Source: CAYWMP01 sp964459445 (GTDB lineage Bacteria; Desulfobacterota; DSM-4660; Desulfatiglandales; HGW-15). Taken from it: a stretch of DNA of 29,855 nt. The notes below the pieces were generated by a model. It had not been told where the DNA came from and made no database searches. It worked only from the letters and a program-made list of their open reading frames with translations. The number at the start of each line of letters is the position of its first letter. Position 1 is the first letter of the stretch. The translations under genes were made by a program, and so were the position numbers. The stretch lies in NCBI GenBank assembly GCA_964459445.1, contig CAYWMP010000057.1, forward strand, positions 1 through 29,855, written 5' to 3'. Shown piece after piece: positions 1 through 8,257 of this stretch.

Positions 1-41
1 CTGGAGCCCTGCAAATGAAAATACAACCTTTTGCCAATGGC

Positions 42-2162
42 TTACAATTGGGCTTCTCTGAATTTATTGAGTTTATGGTAGTACCCTTTGAGCGCCATGA
101 GTTCATCGTGGGTGCCCTGCTCTCGGATCTTGCCATGGCGCACCACAATAATGCGATCGGCATTCCGAATGGTTGAGAGCCTATGGGCAATGACCAGGGT
201 GGTATGCATCTTTGTCATCCGGGCAATCGCCTCCTGTATGAGCCGTTCCGTTTCGGGATCAACGCTTGATGTGGCCTCATCGAGTATCATTATCTTAGGC
301 CTGGAAGCCAGCGCCCGGGCAAAAGAGAGAAGCTGTCGTTCACCCGCCGAGAGCGTTGCGCCCCCCTCGCCTATCTCTTGATTTTGACCCTGTGGCAATC
401 GATCGATAAAGGTATGGGCATTTGCCAGCCTTATCGCCCTATTTATTGCATCTCCGTCAATTTCCTTTTTTCCTAGGGTGATATTATCCCGGAGGCTTCC
501 CGCAAAGATGAATACATCCTGCATCACGAGGCCGATGTTGCTGCGCAAATTGCCCTTGGACCATTGACGAACATCAATGTCGTCCACCAAAATGCTCCCA
601 TCCTTCACATCGTAGAATCGTTCCAGAAGGCTTGCCATTGTGGTTTTTCCCGCCCCGGTCGCACCGACGATCGCGACCATTTCTCCAGGCTTGACTTGGA
701 ATGACACGTTATCCAACACCGGGTGTTCTTCTTGATAGGAGAAGGAAGCGCCCTTGAACTCAAGGCGACCTTGAACAGTGGTGGGATCTTTTTGTTCCTT
801 GGGGTCGGGGATCACTTCTTCAAGATCTATAAATTCCATGATTCGCTCGGTTGAGGCCATGGCCGATTGCATAATGTTGTATTTTTCCGATATATCCCGG
901 ATGGGTCTGAAAAACATGCGAATGTAACTAATAAAGGCCACCAGTGACCCCAGTGTGAGTTGTTCGTTTATGACCTTTCCGCCACCGTGCCAGATCAGCA
1001 GAGCGACCGCAAGGGCGGCGAATAACTCCATGATAGGCATAAAAACCGCAAACACTCTGATCTGTCTCATCCCCGCAAGATAGTTTTCGTGATTTATTTT
1101 TTCAAAACTCTTCATCTGAAATGCTTCCTTTGCGAAGAGTTGAATAATGCGCATACCCGAAATATGTTCCTGCAAAAAGGCGTTTATCTTGGAAACTTTT
1201 GCCCGCAGCTCTCTAAAGGCATCTCTTGCAAGATTGCTGAATAAAAGGGTGATGATAAAGATGATGGGGATAAGGGCGAAGCATACCAGCGCCAAACGCC
1301 AATTGAGATAGAGAAGAACAACAAGGATGCCGGTCAGTACAAAAACATCCTTGAATACGGTAACGATGACGGATTTGAACATTTCGTTCAGATTTTCAAT
1401 GTCGTTAGTAACCCGAGTCACGAGCCGTCCAACGGGATGCCTGTCAAAGAAGGTTAAGGACTGGGACTGCATTCTCTCGAACAACTGGACACGAATGTCC
1501 TGCATGATTTTTTGACCGGTCAGCTCCATGAGATAATATTGTGCGTAACCCAATGCAAAGGTGGCGATCAATATCACAAAAAGGATGACGGCCAATACCG
1601 CAACGCCTCGCACATCCCTCGCCCGGAGATCCAGGATCTGTTTCCCCTCCAACCGGTGAATCTCCTCGAGGAGGACAGCAAAGGTCCCGGTCTCCATTGA
1701 AAGGTTGACGCCAAGGTCCTTAATCTTCTCCAGGATTTCTCGATGATCCGCCTCGATGATATAATAGCGTTCATCCGTCAAGACACCCATGCGCTTTAAA
1801 TCATTGAGATCGGAGGGATCCAAGGTCTTGAGATCTATGTGGGAAATCAGGCCGGAGGCGCCGTCCTTGGTCTTGGCGATGAAGTGATCGTATCGCTTCA
1901 GCAGATCCTCTTCTTCCCGTTCTTTGATCTTCAAAAGATCAACACGATACCAGGAGGAGAGAATATATCGATCGATGGCAATTTTCGTAAGATAGGGCAG
2001 CGCAAGATCAAGAAGCGTAATGATAATGATGAAAAACAGAGCCCAGGCGATGATCTTCTTATAGGGAAGAGCATAATGAGCCAATCGCCTTAGCAGCTTT
2101 AGATTATAGGGCTTACCCAGTGCCCCCTCTTCCATGTAACCGTAGTCACCCCACATGGACAT
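42..2162 (-). CDS. ABC exporter half-transporter, BmrD-like subunit with extracytoplasmic insertion
   Basis: 706-aa fused permease-ATPase of the type IV (MsbA/multidrug) exporter fold, second gene of a two-gene operon. TM1 is near residues 37-60 and TM2 near 186-210. Between them lies a charged insert of about 115 residues (70-185) that should face outside; ordinary half-transporters of about 580-600 aa lack it. The NBD has Walker A GATGAGKT (500-507), Q-loop Q548, Walker B IMILDE with catalytic E629 and H-loop H660. Its signature is LSAGERQ (604-610) instead of LSGGQ. The partner upstream (63-bp gap) has the opposite defect, Asp for the catalytic Glu. The pair would therefore form one canonical and one degenerate ATP site, as in BmrCD, TM287/288 and LmrCD. 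BmrD also carries an insertion between TM1 and TM2. Family is certain; substrate (drug, lipid or peptide) is unknown. Confidence 0.93.
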   Translation of the reverse strand: MSMWGDYGYMEEGALGKPYNLKLLRRLAHYALPYKKIIAWALFFIIIITLLDLALPYLTKIAIDRYILSSWYRVDLLKIKEREEEDLLKRYDHFIAKTKDGASGLISHIDLKTLDPSDLNDLKRMGVLTDERYYIIEADHREILEKIKDLGVNLSMETGTFAVLLEEIHRLEGKQILDLRARDVRGVAVLAVILFVILIATFALGYAQYYLMELTGQKIMQDIRVQLFERMQSQSLTFFDRHPVGRLVTRVTNDIENLNEMFKSVIVTVFKDVFVLTGILVVLLYLNWRLALVCFALIPIIFIITLLFSNLARDAFRELRAKVSKINAFLQEHISGMRIIQLFAKEAFQMKSFEKINHENYLAGMRQIRVFAVFMPIMELFAALAVALLIWHGGGKVINEQLTLGSLVAFISYIRMFFRPIRDISEKYNIMQSAMASTERIMEFIDLEEVIPDPKEQKDPTTVQGRLEFKGASFSYQEEHPVLDNVSFQVKPGEMVAIVGATGAGKTTMASLLERFYDVKDGSILVDDIDVRQWSKGNLRSNIGLVMQDVFIFAGSLRDNITLGKKEIDGDAINRAIRLANAHTFIDRLPQGQNQEIGEGGATLSAGERQLLSFARALASRPKIMILDEATSSVDPETERLIQEAIARMTKMHTTLVIAHRLSTIRNADRIIVVRHGKIREQGTHDELMALKGYYHKLNKFREAQL

Positions 2163-2225
2163 GGCGCTTCATCCTTATCAGTCTTTGCGTGTCACTAGTC
2201 ATATGTCATTCGTCATTTATATGCG

Positions 2226-4034
2226 CTATGATATTCCCAGATTGGTCCGGGCCATTTCGCCATTCTCCAATTCCTGCGCCAGGAGCTGTCTCTCATAGAG
2301 CCTGGTGTATTCGCCTCCCTTGGCAAGAAGGGCTTCGTGGTCGTCCTGTTCAACGATTTCTCCTTTGTCCAGTACCACGATAAGATCCGCCCTGCTTATG
2401 GTTGACAACCTGTGAGAGACGATCACATTCGTTTTGTCTCTTCTCGCTGTCAAAATCTGATTCAGTATTCTTTCCTCTGTTCGCGTGTCCACCATTGACA
2501 AGGCGTCATCGAGGATAAGTATGGGTGGATCATCTATAAGTGCCCTTGCAATGGTGAGTCGTTGTCTCTGTCCACCTGAAAGGGTAATCCCCCTCTCTCC
2601 GAGAAGCGTATCCCATCCCCCATCGAGTTCCTTGACCTCTTCATAGATCTGAGCAGACTTAAGGGCATATTCCAGTCCCTCTTCGGTGATCCCGCTCCTG
2701 CCGAACAGCACATTATTTCGAACCGTATCCGAGAAAATGAATGTCTCTTGCGTCACAAAACCAATATTCTCCCTCAGGGCCTGAAGAGCAATATCGTGTA
2801 CGTCCACCCCATCGATAAACACCATACCCTTTGAAGTCATAAAAAGCCGAGGCAGGGTGTGAAGCAGCGTAGTCTTCCCTGATCCGACACGACCCACAAT
2901 GGCCACATCCTTTCCAGCCTCTATACTCAGATTGATGCCCTTTAAGGCCGCAGCATTTTTGTCTGGGTAGGTAAGGCTGAGGTCCTTGAACAGAATCCCC
3001 CCGTGAATTTCAGGCAATGGCTTTGGTGGGTGCGGGGTGACAATCTCCGGAACCTCATCCAGAACGTGATTGATTCGCCGCATGGAAGCCGCGCCTCGCT
3101 GGATAAGGTTTGTGACCCATCCTATGGCCATCATCGGCCATGTAAGGAGATTAAGGTAGCTGATGAATGCGACAAAATCGCCTGTTGTGATGTCGCCGAG
3201 TATGGTGAGCCTGCCGCCTATCCAAATCACGAAAACCAACCCCAGGTTTGTGAAAATTCCCATGAGTGGGAAAAAGAGTGAAAATGTTTTTGCCAGATCC
3301 ATATTCTCCGAAATGTAGCTCTCTCCCACGGTCCTCAACTTCCCTGAGGCCCACGATTCCCTTGCATAGGCCTTAACCACCCTGATCCCGGCAAAAGCCT
3401 CCCGAGCCCTCTCGGTCAAATCAGAGAAGGTCTTTTGAACCCTTTCATGGGCGAGGGCCATGCGGTGTGTAAGGATCCTCGTCAGAAAAACAATGACGGG
3501 TGCAAACACTAGGGAGATGAGGGTCAGAAATGGGCTTATATAGATCATGAATCCTATTGCGGCCATGCCCAGGACAAACCCGTCCATCAAGCCTACCATA
3601 CCGATGCCTATGGCCATACGTATGGCGTTAATGTCGTTAATGGATCGGGCCATGAGATCTCCCGTTTTTGTCTTGAGGTAATAGGAATAGGAAAGGCTTT
3701 GGAGGTGATGGTACAGCCTGTTTCTCAGGGCCTCTTCCATTTTCCTGGATACGCCAAAAAGGAGGATTCTCCATACATAGCGGAGGAGGGCTATGAGGAG
3801 CGCGATGCCAAAGATGACCAGGCCGTATCTGAAAAGTAGGGCAGATGTGGCCTTCTTGATGGTAAGGACATCTACGGCCTGTTTTATGACCAGGGGAATC
3901 AAGAGCTGGAGAAAATCCACGGCCAGGAGGCTCAGGAGCCCTATGATCAAAGGCCAGCGGTATTTGCCAAAATATTGGCTAAGAGGCTTGAAGGTATTAA
4001 GCGTATCGCGCAGTGGGGATCTGTCTTTATGCAT
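2226..4034 (-). CDS. ABC exporter half-transporter, BmrC-like subunit with degenerate catalytic Glu
   Basis: 602-aa permease-ATPase fusion and first gene of the exporter operon. Six TM segments occupy about residues 27-310. The NBD has Walker A GRVGSGKTT (381-389), Q-loop Q429, a canonical LSGGQRQ signature (485-491), Walker B ILILDD (505-510) and H541. The residue after the Walker B Asp, normally the catalytic Glu, is Asp (D510), the hallmark of the degenerate site in heterodimeric exporters. Its intact signature would complete the competent site of the 706-aa partner downstream. No promoter was recognised in the upstream gap, which holds GGTTC-type repeats. Family and heterodimer call are strong; transported substrate cannot be inferred. 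Confidence 0.93.
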   Translation of the reverse strand: MHKDRSPLRDTLNTFKPLSQYFGKYRWPLIIGLLSLLAVDFLQLLIPLVIKQAVDVLTIKKATSALLFRYGLVIFGIALLIALLRYVWRILLFGVSRKMEEALRNRLYHHLQSLSYSYYLKTKTGDLMARSINDINAIRMAIGIGMVGLMDGFVLGMAAIGFMIYISPFLTLISLVFAPVIVFLTRILTHRMALAHERVQKTFSDLTERAREAFAGIRVVKAYARESWASGKLRTVGESYISENMDLAKTFSLFFPLMGIFTNLGLVFVIWIGGRLTILGDITTGDFVAFISYLNLLTWPMMAIGWVTNLIQRGAASMRRINHVLDEVPEIVTPHPPKPLPEIHGGILFKDLSLTYPDKNAAALKGINLSIEAGKDVAIVGRVGSGKTTLLHTLPRLFMTSKGMVFIDGVDVHDIALQALRENIGFVTQETFIFSDTVRNNVLFGRSGITEEGLEYALKSAQIYEEVKELDGGWDTLLGERGITLSGGQRQRLTIARALIDDPPILILDDALSMVDTRTEERILNQILTARRDKTNVIVSHRLSTISRADLIVVLDKGEIVEQDDHEALLAKGGEYTRLYERQLLAQELENGEMARTNLGIS

Positions 4035-4080
4035 AGTCTTAGAAATAAGGAGAGTCTCTTAAGCTGTCAATATTTATAGA

Positions 4081-4227
4081 GGTTCTAGGTTCAAGGTTTT
4101 GGGTTCAAAGGTTGAAGAACTATAACTGCCTAATATCAACAGGATGTAAGACGGATAAATTTTGAATCACGATATAAAATAAAGGCTTTCAACAGATTAT
4201 AACCCTTGAACCGTGAACCCTGAACCG
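4081..4227. repeat. GGTTCA-type short repeats in inverted arrangement
   Basis: Between the exporter operon and the MFS gene, a run of GGTTC(A) units at 4081-4111 faces a run of the complementary TGAACC units at 4205-4227, so the two arms could pair around about 90 bp. A similar cluster of TGAACC units recurs at 15752-15775. No ORF is present here. Function unknown; it looks like a dispersed intergenic repeat family. Confidence 0.5.
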
Positions 4228-4279
4228 ATCGCTATAGAAAAAGATACCTAACCGTCATGCACCCATGTATCAAGCAATT

Positions 4280-5419
4280 TCAAGAACCCTTCTTCAACCG
4301 TATTCGCTGAACTGTAAATAGAGAAATCACGGCCATACCTGCCCCGGCCAAGAAAGGAATCCGATAATCTACCATCCAAAGCAGACCGCCAACAGCCGGT
4401 AGAAACACGGCTGCGATGTGATTTATTGTAAATCCAACGGCCATACTCGGCGCGATATCCATCGGGTCCCCTACCTTCTGAAAGTAGGTACGGATAGCCA
4501 TAGAGCAATAAAAAAAGATATGATCCAGAATATACAGAATCGCCAGCAATAATTTAGACTGAACCGTCGCATAGGCAATGAAGATGAAAATCAGACTGAA
4601 GTACTCCAGAGAAAGCACCTTCCTCTCCCCGAAACGGGTGATGCTTTTGCCTATGAGGGGGCTAAGAAAATAGATAATTGTATTGTTGATCACAAACAGG
4701 ATAGTGACTTGCTGCACCGTGTACTCAAACTTCTTGACCAATAGAAAGACGGCGAAAGCCATAAAGATCTGCCTACGGGCGCCGGCCATGAACGTGAGAA
4801 AATAGTATAACCAATATTTTTTTCTGAACACCATTTCCTTGCGTTGGGGGATGATGTCCTGTTTCGTGGGATTCTGAAAGAGCCCCCAGCAGGCGATGAC
4901 CATGATGGCGCCGCCTATCAGAAGATAGGTTTGAGCATAATTAAAAAGTGACGCCAGCACAAAGATCAATACACCTATGCCGATATTGGAAGCTGCGGCA
5001 ATACTGTAGAGCTTCCCGAATACCCAAGGGGACGTGTCCTTGTCAAAATACTGGAGCGTGAGTGACTGGTTCGTTGTCTCATAGTAATGGAACCCGAAGC
5101 TCATGATCAGGGTCGTCACAATCAATCCGCTGTAGGACGGGAAAAGGCCCGTGGCTGCGAAACCGATCCCCAACAGTAGAATGGATATCGCCGAAAGACG
5201 ATGCTCCTTGATGAACACCATAATAAATACTGCAAGAAGCGCCAGAAACCCCGGAATTTCCCTTATAGATTGTATGACACCAATATGTTTGCCTTCCAGT
5301 CCGGCCACGTCCGCAGCGAAGTTATTGAATAGGGTAAGCCACCCTTGCAACCCCACTGCCGCGCAAATAGTAAGAACCACCAAATAACGATACATTGGAT
5401 CTTGCTTCACATGTTTCAT
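4280..5419 (-). CDS. MFS-type permease
   Basis: 379-aa protein made almost entirely of hydrophobic segments, about 11-12 predicted TM helices in two halves split by a basic loop near residues 185-200. The pattern fits the major facilitator superfamily; a motif-A-like loop may be present in the second half (LIGKSITRFGERK, about 255-268). It is slightly short for the family (usually 390-420 aa) but has no obvious truncation. The start has a GGAG element six bases upstream. It is transcribed in the same direction as the exporter operon but lies 245 bp upstream of it with repeats between, so co-transcription is uncertain. Substrate unknown. Confidence 0.8.
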   Translation of the reverse strand: MKHVKQDPMYRYLVVLTICAAVGLQGWLTLFNNFAADVAGLEGKHIGVIQSIREIPGFLALLAVFIMVFIKEHRLSAISILLLGIGFAATGLFPSYSGLIVTTLIMSFGFHYYETTNQSLTLQYFDKDTSPWVFGKLYSIAAASNIGIGVLIFVLASLFNYAQTYLLIGGAIMVIACWGLFQNPTKQDIIPQRKEMVFRKKYWLYYFLTFMAGARRQIFMAFAVFLLVKKFEYTVQQVTILFVINNTIIYFLSPLIGKSITRFGERKVLSLEYFSLIFIFIAYATVQSKLLLAILYILDHIFFYCSMAIRTYFQKVGDPMDIAPSMAVGFTINHIAAVFLPAVGGLLWMVDYRIPFLAGAGMAVISLFTVQRIRLKKGS

Positions 5420-5631
5420 TCAATTCTCCAATTTTTACATAGGCAGCCAGAATCGTTGCAGATCTCGCCCTTTTGCCCTAATGGAATCAAAACACACTTA
5501 GGCGGCATCTGTTATTGGTACAAGTGAATGGTTTCGAGACTTGACAATGGAAATTGTATCTCACTTCTGCTAGAAATAGGGCATGTTAAAGTACATCCAC
5601 GGGAATTTGGACAAAACCGGTGGAGGTCGTG

Positions 5632-5898
5632 ATGGATCCAAAACTCACATCCCTTGAGGTCATCGGAATGGCCATTCGGAGCCAGGAGGTTGTCGCCCTA
5701 TTCTATGGTTCTATCTCAAAAATGATCGATAACGATCTGGTGCGTGCAAGATACGAGCACTTAGCAAGGGAGGAAGTCAACCACAAAAAGATGCTTGTCG
5801 CACTTTACAAGAAAATGACGGGCTGCCGGAAAAGGCCCCCAAGATCCCCGGTGAACCGGAAACCGCCGAAGGCGGATAAAAGGAGAATTAACACATGA
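5632..5898 (+). CDS. Half-length ferritin-like/rubrerythrin-family protein, tail probably frameshifted
   Basis: About 88 aa from the ATG at 5632, preceded by GGAGG at 5622-5626; an in-frame GTG at 5620 is less likely. Residues 1-64 resemble one helical hairpin of the ferritin-like/rubrerythrin family: AIRSQEVVALFY in helix A and an REEVNHKKM motif (E47, E48, H51) in helix B, typical di-iron ligands. Full family members have two such hairpins (about 140-165 aa). After K61-M-T-G the reading frame turns Arg/Pro/Lys-rich. The other frame from about 5820 instead reads LPEKAPKIPGEPETAEGG and stops at 5875-5877, which looks like the linker expected in the family. One base is probably missing here, and the second hairpin is absent either way. 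Its end overlaps the YjbQ gene by 4 bp. Confidence 0.6.
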   Translation: MDPKLTSLEVIGMAIRSQEVVALFYGSISKMIDNDLVRARYEHLAREEVNHKKMLVALYKKMTGCRKRPPRSPVNRKPPKADKRRINT

Positions 5899-6311
5899 AG
5901 AGTTATCGCAAGGAATTGTGGTTTGAAGTGCCGACTCGCCGAGCCTTTATCAACATCACCCCCCAGGTGAATGAGTGCCTAAAGGAAAGCGGTATTAGAG
6001 AAGGCCTCGTACTCGTAAACGCGATGCACATCACCGCGTCGGTATTCATAAATGACGATGAATCGGGCCTTCACCATGATTATGAGATCTGGCTGGAAAA
6101 ACTGGCGCCCCATGAGCCTGTTTCCCAGTACCGGCATAATGTGGGAGAAGACAACGCCGACGCCCACATGAAAAGACAGATCATGGGGCGAGAAGCGGTG
6201 GTCGCCGTGACCGACGGGAAGCTGGATTTCGGAACCTGGGAACGGATCTTCTATGGCGAGTTTGATGGGAGAAGACGGAAGCGTGTGTTAGTAAAGATCA
6301 TTGGGGAGTAA
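5895..6311 (+). CDS. YjbQ/UPF0047 family protein (secondary thiamine-phosphate synthase-type)
   Basis: 138-aa protein, full length for the YjbQ family. The conserved core reads LVNAMHITASVFIND (about 41-55), then YRHNVGEDNADAHMKRQIMG (about 78-97) with the family's His and Asp residues, and ends with a DFGTWERIFYGEFDGRRRKR block. E. coli YjbQ has weak thiamine-phosphate synthase activity, but the physiological role of the family is unsettled. The start ATG is 9 bp after an AGGAG and overlaps the stop of the ferritin-like gene, so the two are translationally coupled. Confidence 0.9.
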   Translation: MKSYRKELWFEVPTRRAFINITPQVNECLKESGIREGLVLVNAMHITASVFINDDESGLHHDYEIWLEKLAPHEPVSQYRHNVGEDNADAHMKRQIMGREAVVAVTDGKLDFGTWERIFYGEFDGRRRKRVLVKIIGE

Positions 6312-6342
6312 CAAGATTGGTGGATTTTCCCCGGCAGCTTAC

Positions 6343-6612
6343 CTAATCCTTGGCCGATTGCATTTTAGGAATTCTTTTCATAATCCGTTCTCTATCGGTA
6401 ACTGAAAAATCATTCCCATACATTCGCAAAAAAAGCTCTCCTCGCATTCGTGGTTTATCGAGGTGTTGTCTCTCTTTTGATATTCCCGATATCGCGAGCG
6501 TTTTAGCAGAATCATACATTCTACTTGCCATCCTTAAACGTTCTAAGGGCGATTTAGACAATAACATCTCATAATAGAGCTGTTTTATTTTCGTTTCAGT
6601 ATCATTCATCAT
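6343..6612 (-). CDS. Small partner protein of the nucleotidyltransferase gene
   Basis: 89-aa uncharacterised protein whose start overlaps the end of the upstream nucleotidyltransferase by 11 bp. It has an LSKSPLERLRMASRMYDSAKTLA segment (about 18-40), a short helical motif that resembles the LSKTPLDRLEAVELLRQIA segment of the 82-aa protein at 14271-14519, itself paired with another nucleotidyltransferase gene. The recurrence of this motif beside two different nucleotidyltransferases suggests a two-component module, possibly toxin-antitoxin or regulator-like. That role is inference; no catalytic motif is visible. Confidence 0.65.
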   Translation of the reverse strand: MMNDTETKIKQLYYEMLLSKSPLERLRMASRMYDSAKTLAISGISKERQHLDKPRMRGELFLRMYGNDFSVTDRERIMKRIPKMQSAKD

Positions 6613-7153
6613 CCTTCGCCTCGTTCAAGAATGATTCGATGCCAAGGACAATAGCCCATTTTTTCATATATTCCCAGTCGAGATCCGGCACAGTGGATAC
6701 CATCTGACGAACATCCACAAGCTGAAGTTCCGATTGTGATTCCTTCCCCCAGGCCAACTTCGATAGAATAAGATCCTCTGCTGAAACAACGAAGATAGTC
6801 CTTTCCTCGATGACCATTTTTTGCCTTCTAGAAAATTCTTTTCTGCGGTACTCCTCATTCTTTCTAATGATAAAATCTGCCTTCACTACCCAATCGTTAT
6901 GGATGATGTTGAACATCGAATGTGCATCCACCGCCTGTCTAACGGTATCCCGATCAATATAGCAATCTTCTGAAAAAAGATTGACGATCTTGTCAATATC
7001 AACGGGTTCAAGCTCTACGACCAGATCGATATCTCGGGTCATCCTGGGTATAGAATATATGGCCATCGCCATCGAACCTGTCATCATATAGGGTACACCG
7101 ACAGAATCAAGCCGCGATGCTATGAGTTTTACAAATTTGAGCTGTTCATCCAT
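6602..7153 (-). CDS. Minimal nucleotidyltransferase-fold protein (AbiEii/DUF6036-like)
   Basis: 183 aa. The N-terminus shows the nucleotidyltransferase signature: TGSMAMAIY (25-33) followed by MTRDIDLVV (38-46) with the metal-binding D41 and D43, and a candidate third acid D93 in VVKADFI. All three carboxylates are present, so the protein is probably active. The family includes AbiEii-type toxins and other small nucleotidyltransferases that modify RNA or protein. The 89-aa downstream gene overlaps its end. Immediately upstream lies a 17-codon DUF4160-like remnant whose stop overlaps the start of this gene, suggesting a fusion junction from past recombination. Biological target unknown. Confidence 0.75.
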   Translation of the reverse strand: MDEQLKFVKLIASRLDSVGVPYMMTGSMAMAIYSIPRMTRDIDLVVELEPVDIDKIVNLFSEDCYIDRDTVRQAVDAHSMFNIIHNDWVVKADFIIRKNEEYRRKEFSRRQKMVIEERTIFVVSAEDLILSKLAWGKESQSELQLVDVRQMVSTVPDLDWEYMKKWAIVLGIESFLNEAKDDE

Positions 7154-7199
7154 TTTTTAACTTTTTGATGATGCTGAAAAAACGGCTGATCTCAGGCAT
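7146..7199 (-). pseudogene. N-terminal remnant of a DUF4160-like gene
   Basis: A 17-codon reading frame begins MPEISRFFSII and stops at once. The opening residues match what I recall of the DUF4160 N-terminus (MPxISRFxGI), a family commonly paired with DUF2442. It overlaps the stop of the DUF2442 gene at its start and the nucleotidyltransferase start at its end. The rest of the expected 80-90 aa domain is missing, so this is probably what remains after a recombination or deletion. The short match could still be chance. Confidence 0.4.
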
Positions 7200-7476
7200 A
7201 GGCGGACGCGCGGCGTAAGGCGGGGAAAACGTCTTCCGGCTTTTTGCCTGTTGCTCTAAGGTACAAGGAATCCGGGCAGAGATCAATTTGATCGCCCCAG
7301 ACAAGCTCGCCGATTGAACCGATCCGAACCTGTTCGAAAACATGCAGGTCGCGCCACAAAGCGAAAACGCCTTTGCCGACCAACTCGGAGAGGTCCACCA
7401 CCCCACGCATTCCGTCGTCAAAAGCCAATTCCAGGCAATAACCCTGCAATACCTTGACCTTTGTGATCTTAACCAT
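7192..7476 (-). CDS. DUF2442 domain-containing protein
   Basis: About 94 aa from the ATG at 7476, which follows AGGAGG by nine bases; an upstream in-frame ATG overlaps that ribosome site and is less likely. The sequence VKVLQGYCLELAFDDGMRGVVDLSELV...GVFALWRD and the tail WGDQIDLCPDSLYLRATG are the DUF2442 pattern, a small beta-rich domain normally encoded beside DUF4160. Such pairs are thought to be toxin-antitoxin-like, but function is not established. Here the DUF4160 partner seems reduced to a stub. Confidence 0.8.
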   Translation of the reverse strand: MVKITKVKVLQGYCLELAFDDGMRGVVDLSELVGKGVFALWRDLHVFEQVRIGSIGELVWGDQIDLCPDSLYLRATGKKPEDVFPALRRASAYA

Positions 7477-7548
7477 TGTCTTATTCCTCCTCATCTTTTG
7501 AAAATACCACGGATTGGGGTGTCATGGAAGACCTCCGCTGCAATAGGC

Positions 7549-7579
7549 AGCCAACGTCTAAAATCGTAATTGGTTAAGC
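7549..7579 (-). repeat. Candidate short attC-like site after the 187-aa gene
   Basis: On the minus strand a GCTTAAC box (7579-7573), which contains the stop codon of the 187-aa gene, is followed 17 bases later by GTTGGCT (7555-7549). CCAA/TTGG-type pairing is possible between them. At 31 bp it is shorter than normal attC sites (about 57-140 bp), so it may be truncated or coincidental. Confidence 0.35.
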
Positions 7580-8137
7580 ACTCTTCGTTGGGTATTTCCT
7601 AAGATTTTCGGTCCTGTCTCGTTGAATATGTTCACGGTAGTCGGAGTATATTTTCTTGATGAGTTCCTCGAATGTCGGCGTGCCTATAAAATTTTCACTG
7701 TGAATCCGATCCTTCTCTATCCTCTCTTCTTCTACCTGTTTTCTATACGCCTCTTCGTCAACCGGACCCCACTTCTCTACCAACTCTCTTTTTACGTGTT
7801 CCCTGGTAATTCCCTTCGTGTTATCGGCTTCCACTTCCTTGAGCTTTTCATCAAGTACAGGCCCTATGGGATCTTCTCTTCTTTCGTAGCCCGGCTCAGG
7901 GATGTTTTCATAGCCAAGGATTGGCTTGCCGAACGCCTCTGCCATCATTACCCATGAATGCCTTAGCTCTTCCACATTCTCTCCAAAGGGCTCTACCGGC
8001 TCTTGGGTTATGGCCCCAACATGGCCGTTCTCGTCGTAATATGCCTCATGTATGGCATACGTGTAATCCACTCTTTCCTTCTTGTCCGTAGGATCAATGT
8101 ATACATTCCTCTTCCGTACAACTCGATAGTTCCACAT
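7574..8137 (-). CDS. Uncharacterised 187-aa cassette protein
   Basis: A hydrophilic, charged protein with no signal peptide or membrane segment. It begins MWNYRVVRKRNVYID, with YTYAIHEAYYDENG at about 26-39, and has a coiled-coil-like charged region at about 95-150. I do not recognise a family with certainty. An AGGTG element four bases before the ATG supports the start. Its stop codon lies inside the GCTTAAC core box of a candidate attC, and a full attC-like repeat sits about 60 bp upstream of its start, so it looks like a single-gene integron cassette. Confidence 0.7.
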   Translation of the reverse strand: MWNYRVVRKRNVYIDPTDKKERVDYTYAIHEAYYDENGHVGAITQEPVEPFGENVEELRHSWVMMAEAFGKPILGYENIPEPGYERREDPIGPVLDEKLKEVEADNTKGITREHVKRELVEKWGPVDEEAYRKQVEEERIEKDRIHSENFIGTPTFEELIKKIYSDYREHIQRDRTENLRKYPTKSA

Positions 8138-8151
8138 GTTTCACCTTGTTC

Positions 8152-8171
8152 TGCTGAGCCCTTGCTCAGCA
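8152..8171. other. Perfect 8-bp stem hairpin upstream of the 187-aa gene
   Basis: TGCTGAGC (8152-8159) and GCTCAGCA (8164-8171) form a perfect stem with a four-base loop, 15 bp upstream of the 187-aa start and just downstream of the 8195-8257 attC-like site. There is no T-tract, so it is not a typical terminator; it would lie in the 5' leader of the cassette transcript. Confidence 0.55.
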
Positions 8172-8194
8172 AGGATCTGATGTGTGTACGTGAT

Positions 8195-8257
8195 GCCTAA
8201 CGACGAGTTCAGCGACCCGAGCTTTAGCGAGGGGTCGATTGAAACGACTTGTTCTCT
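8195..8257 (-). repeat. attC recombination site (63 bp)
   Basis: Read on the minus strand, the site starts near AGAGAAC, has arms TTCAATCGACCC and GGGTCGCTGAA that pair with one extra unpaired base pair step, and ends CGTCGTTAGGC, an exact GTTRRRY core. Length, L-box-like arms and the unpaired central spacers are those of classical 60-bp attC sites. It separates the DUF4258/95-aa unit from the 187-aa unit. Confidence 0.6.
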
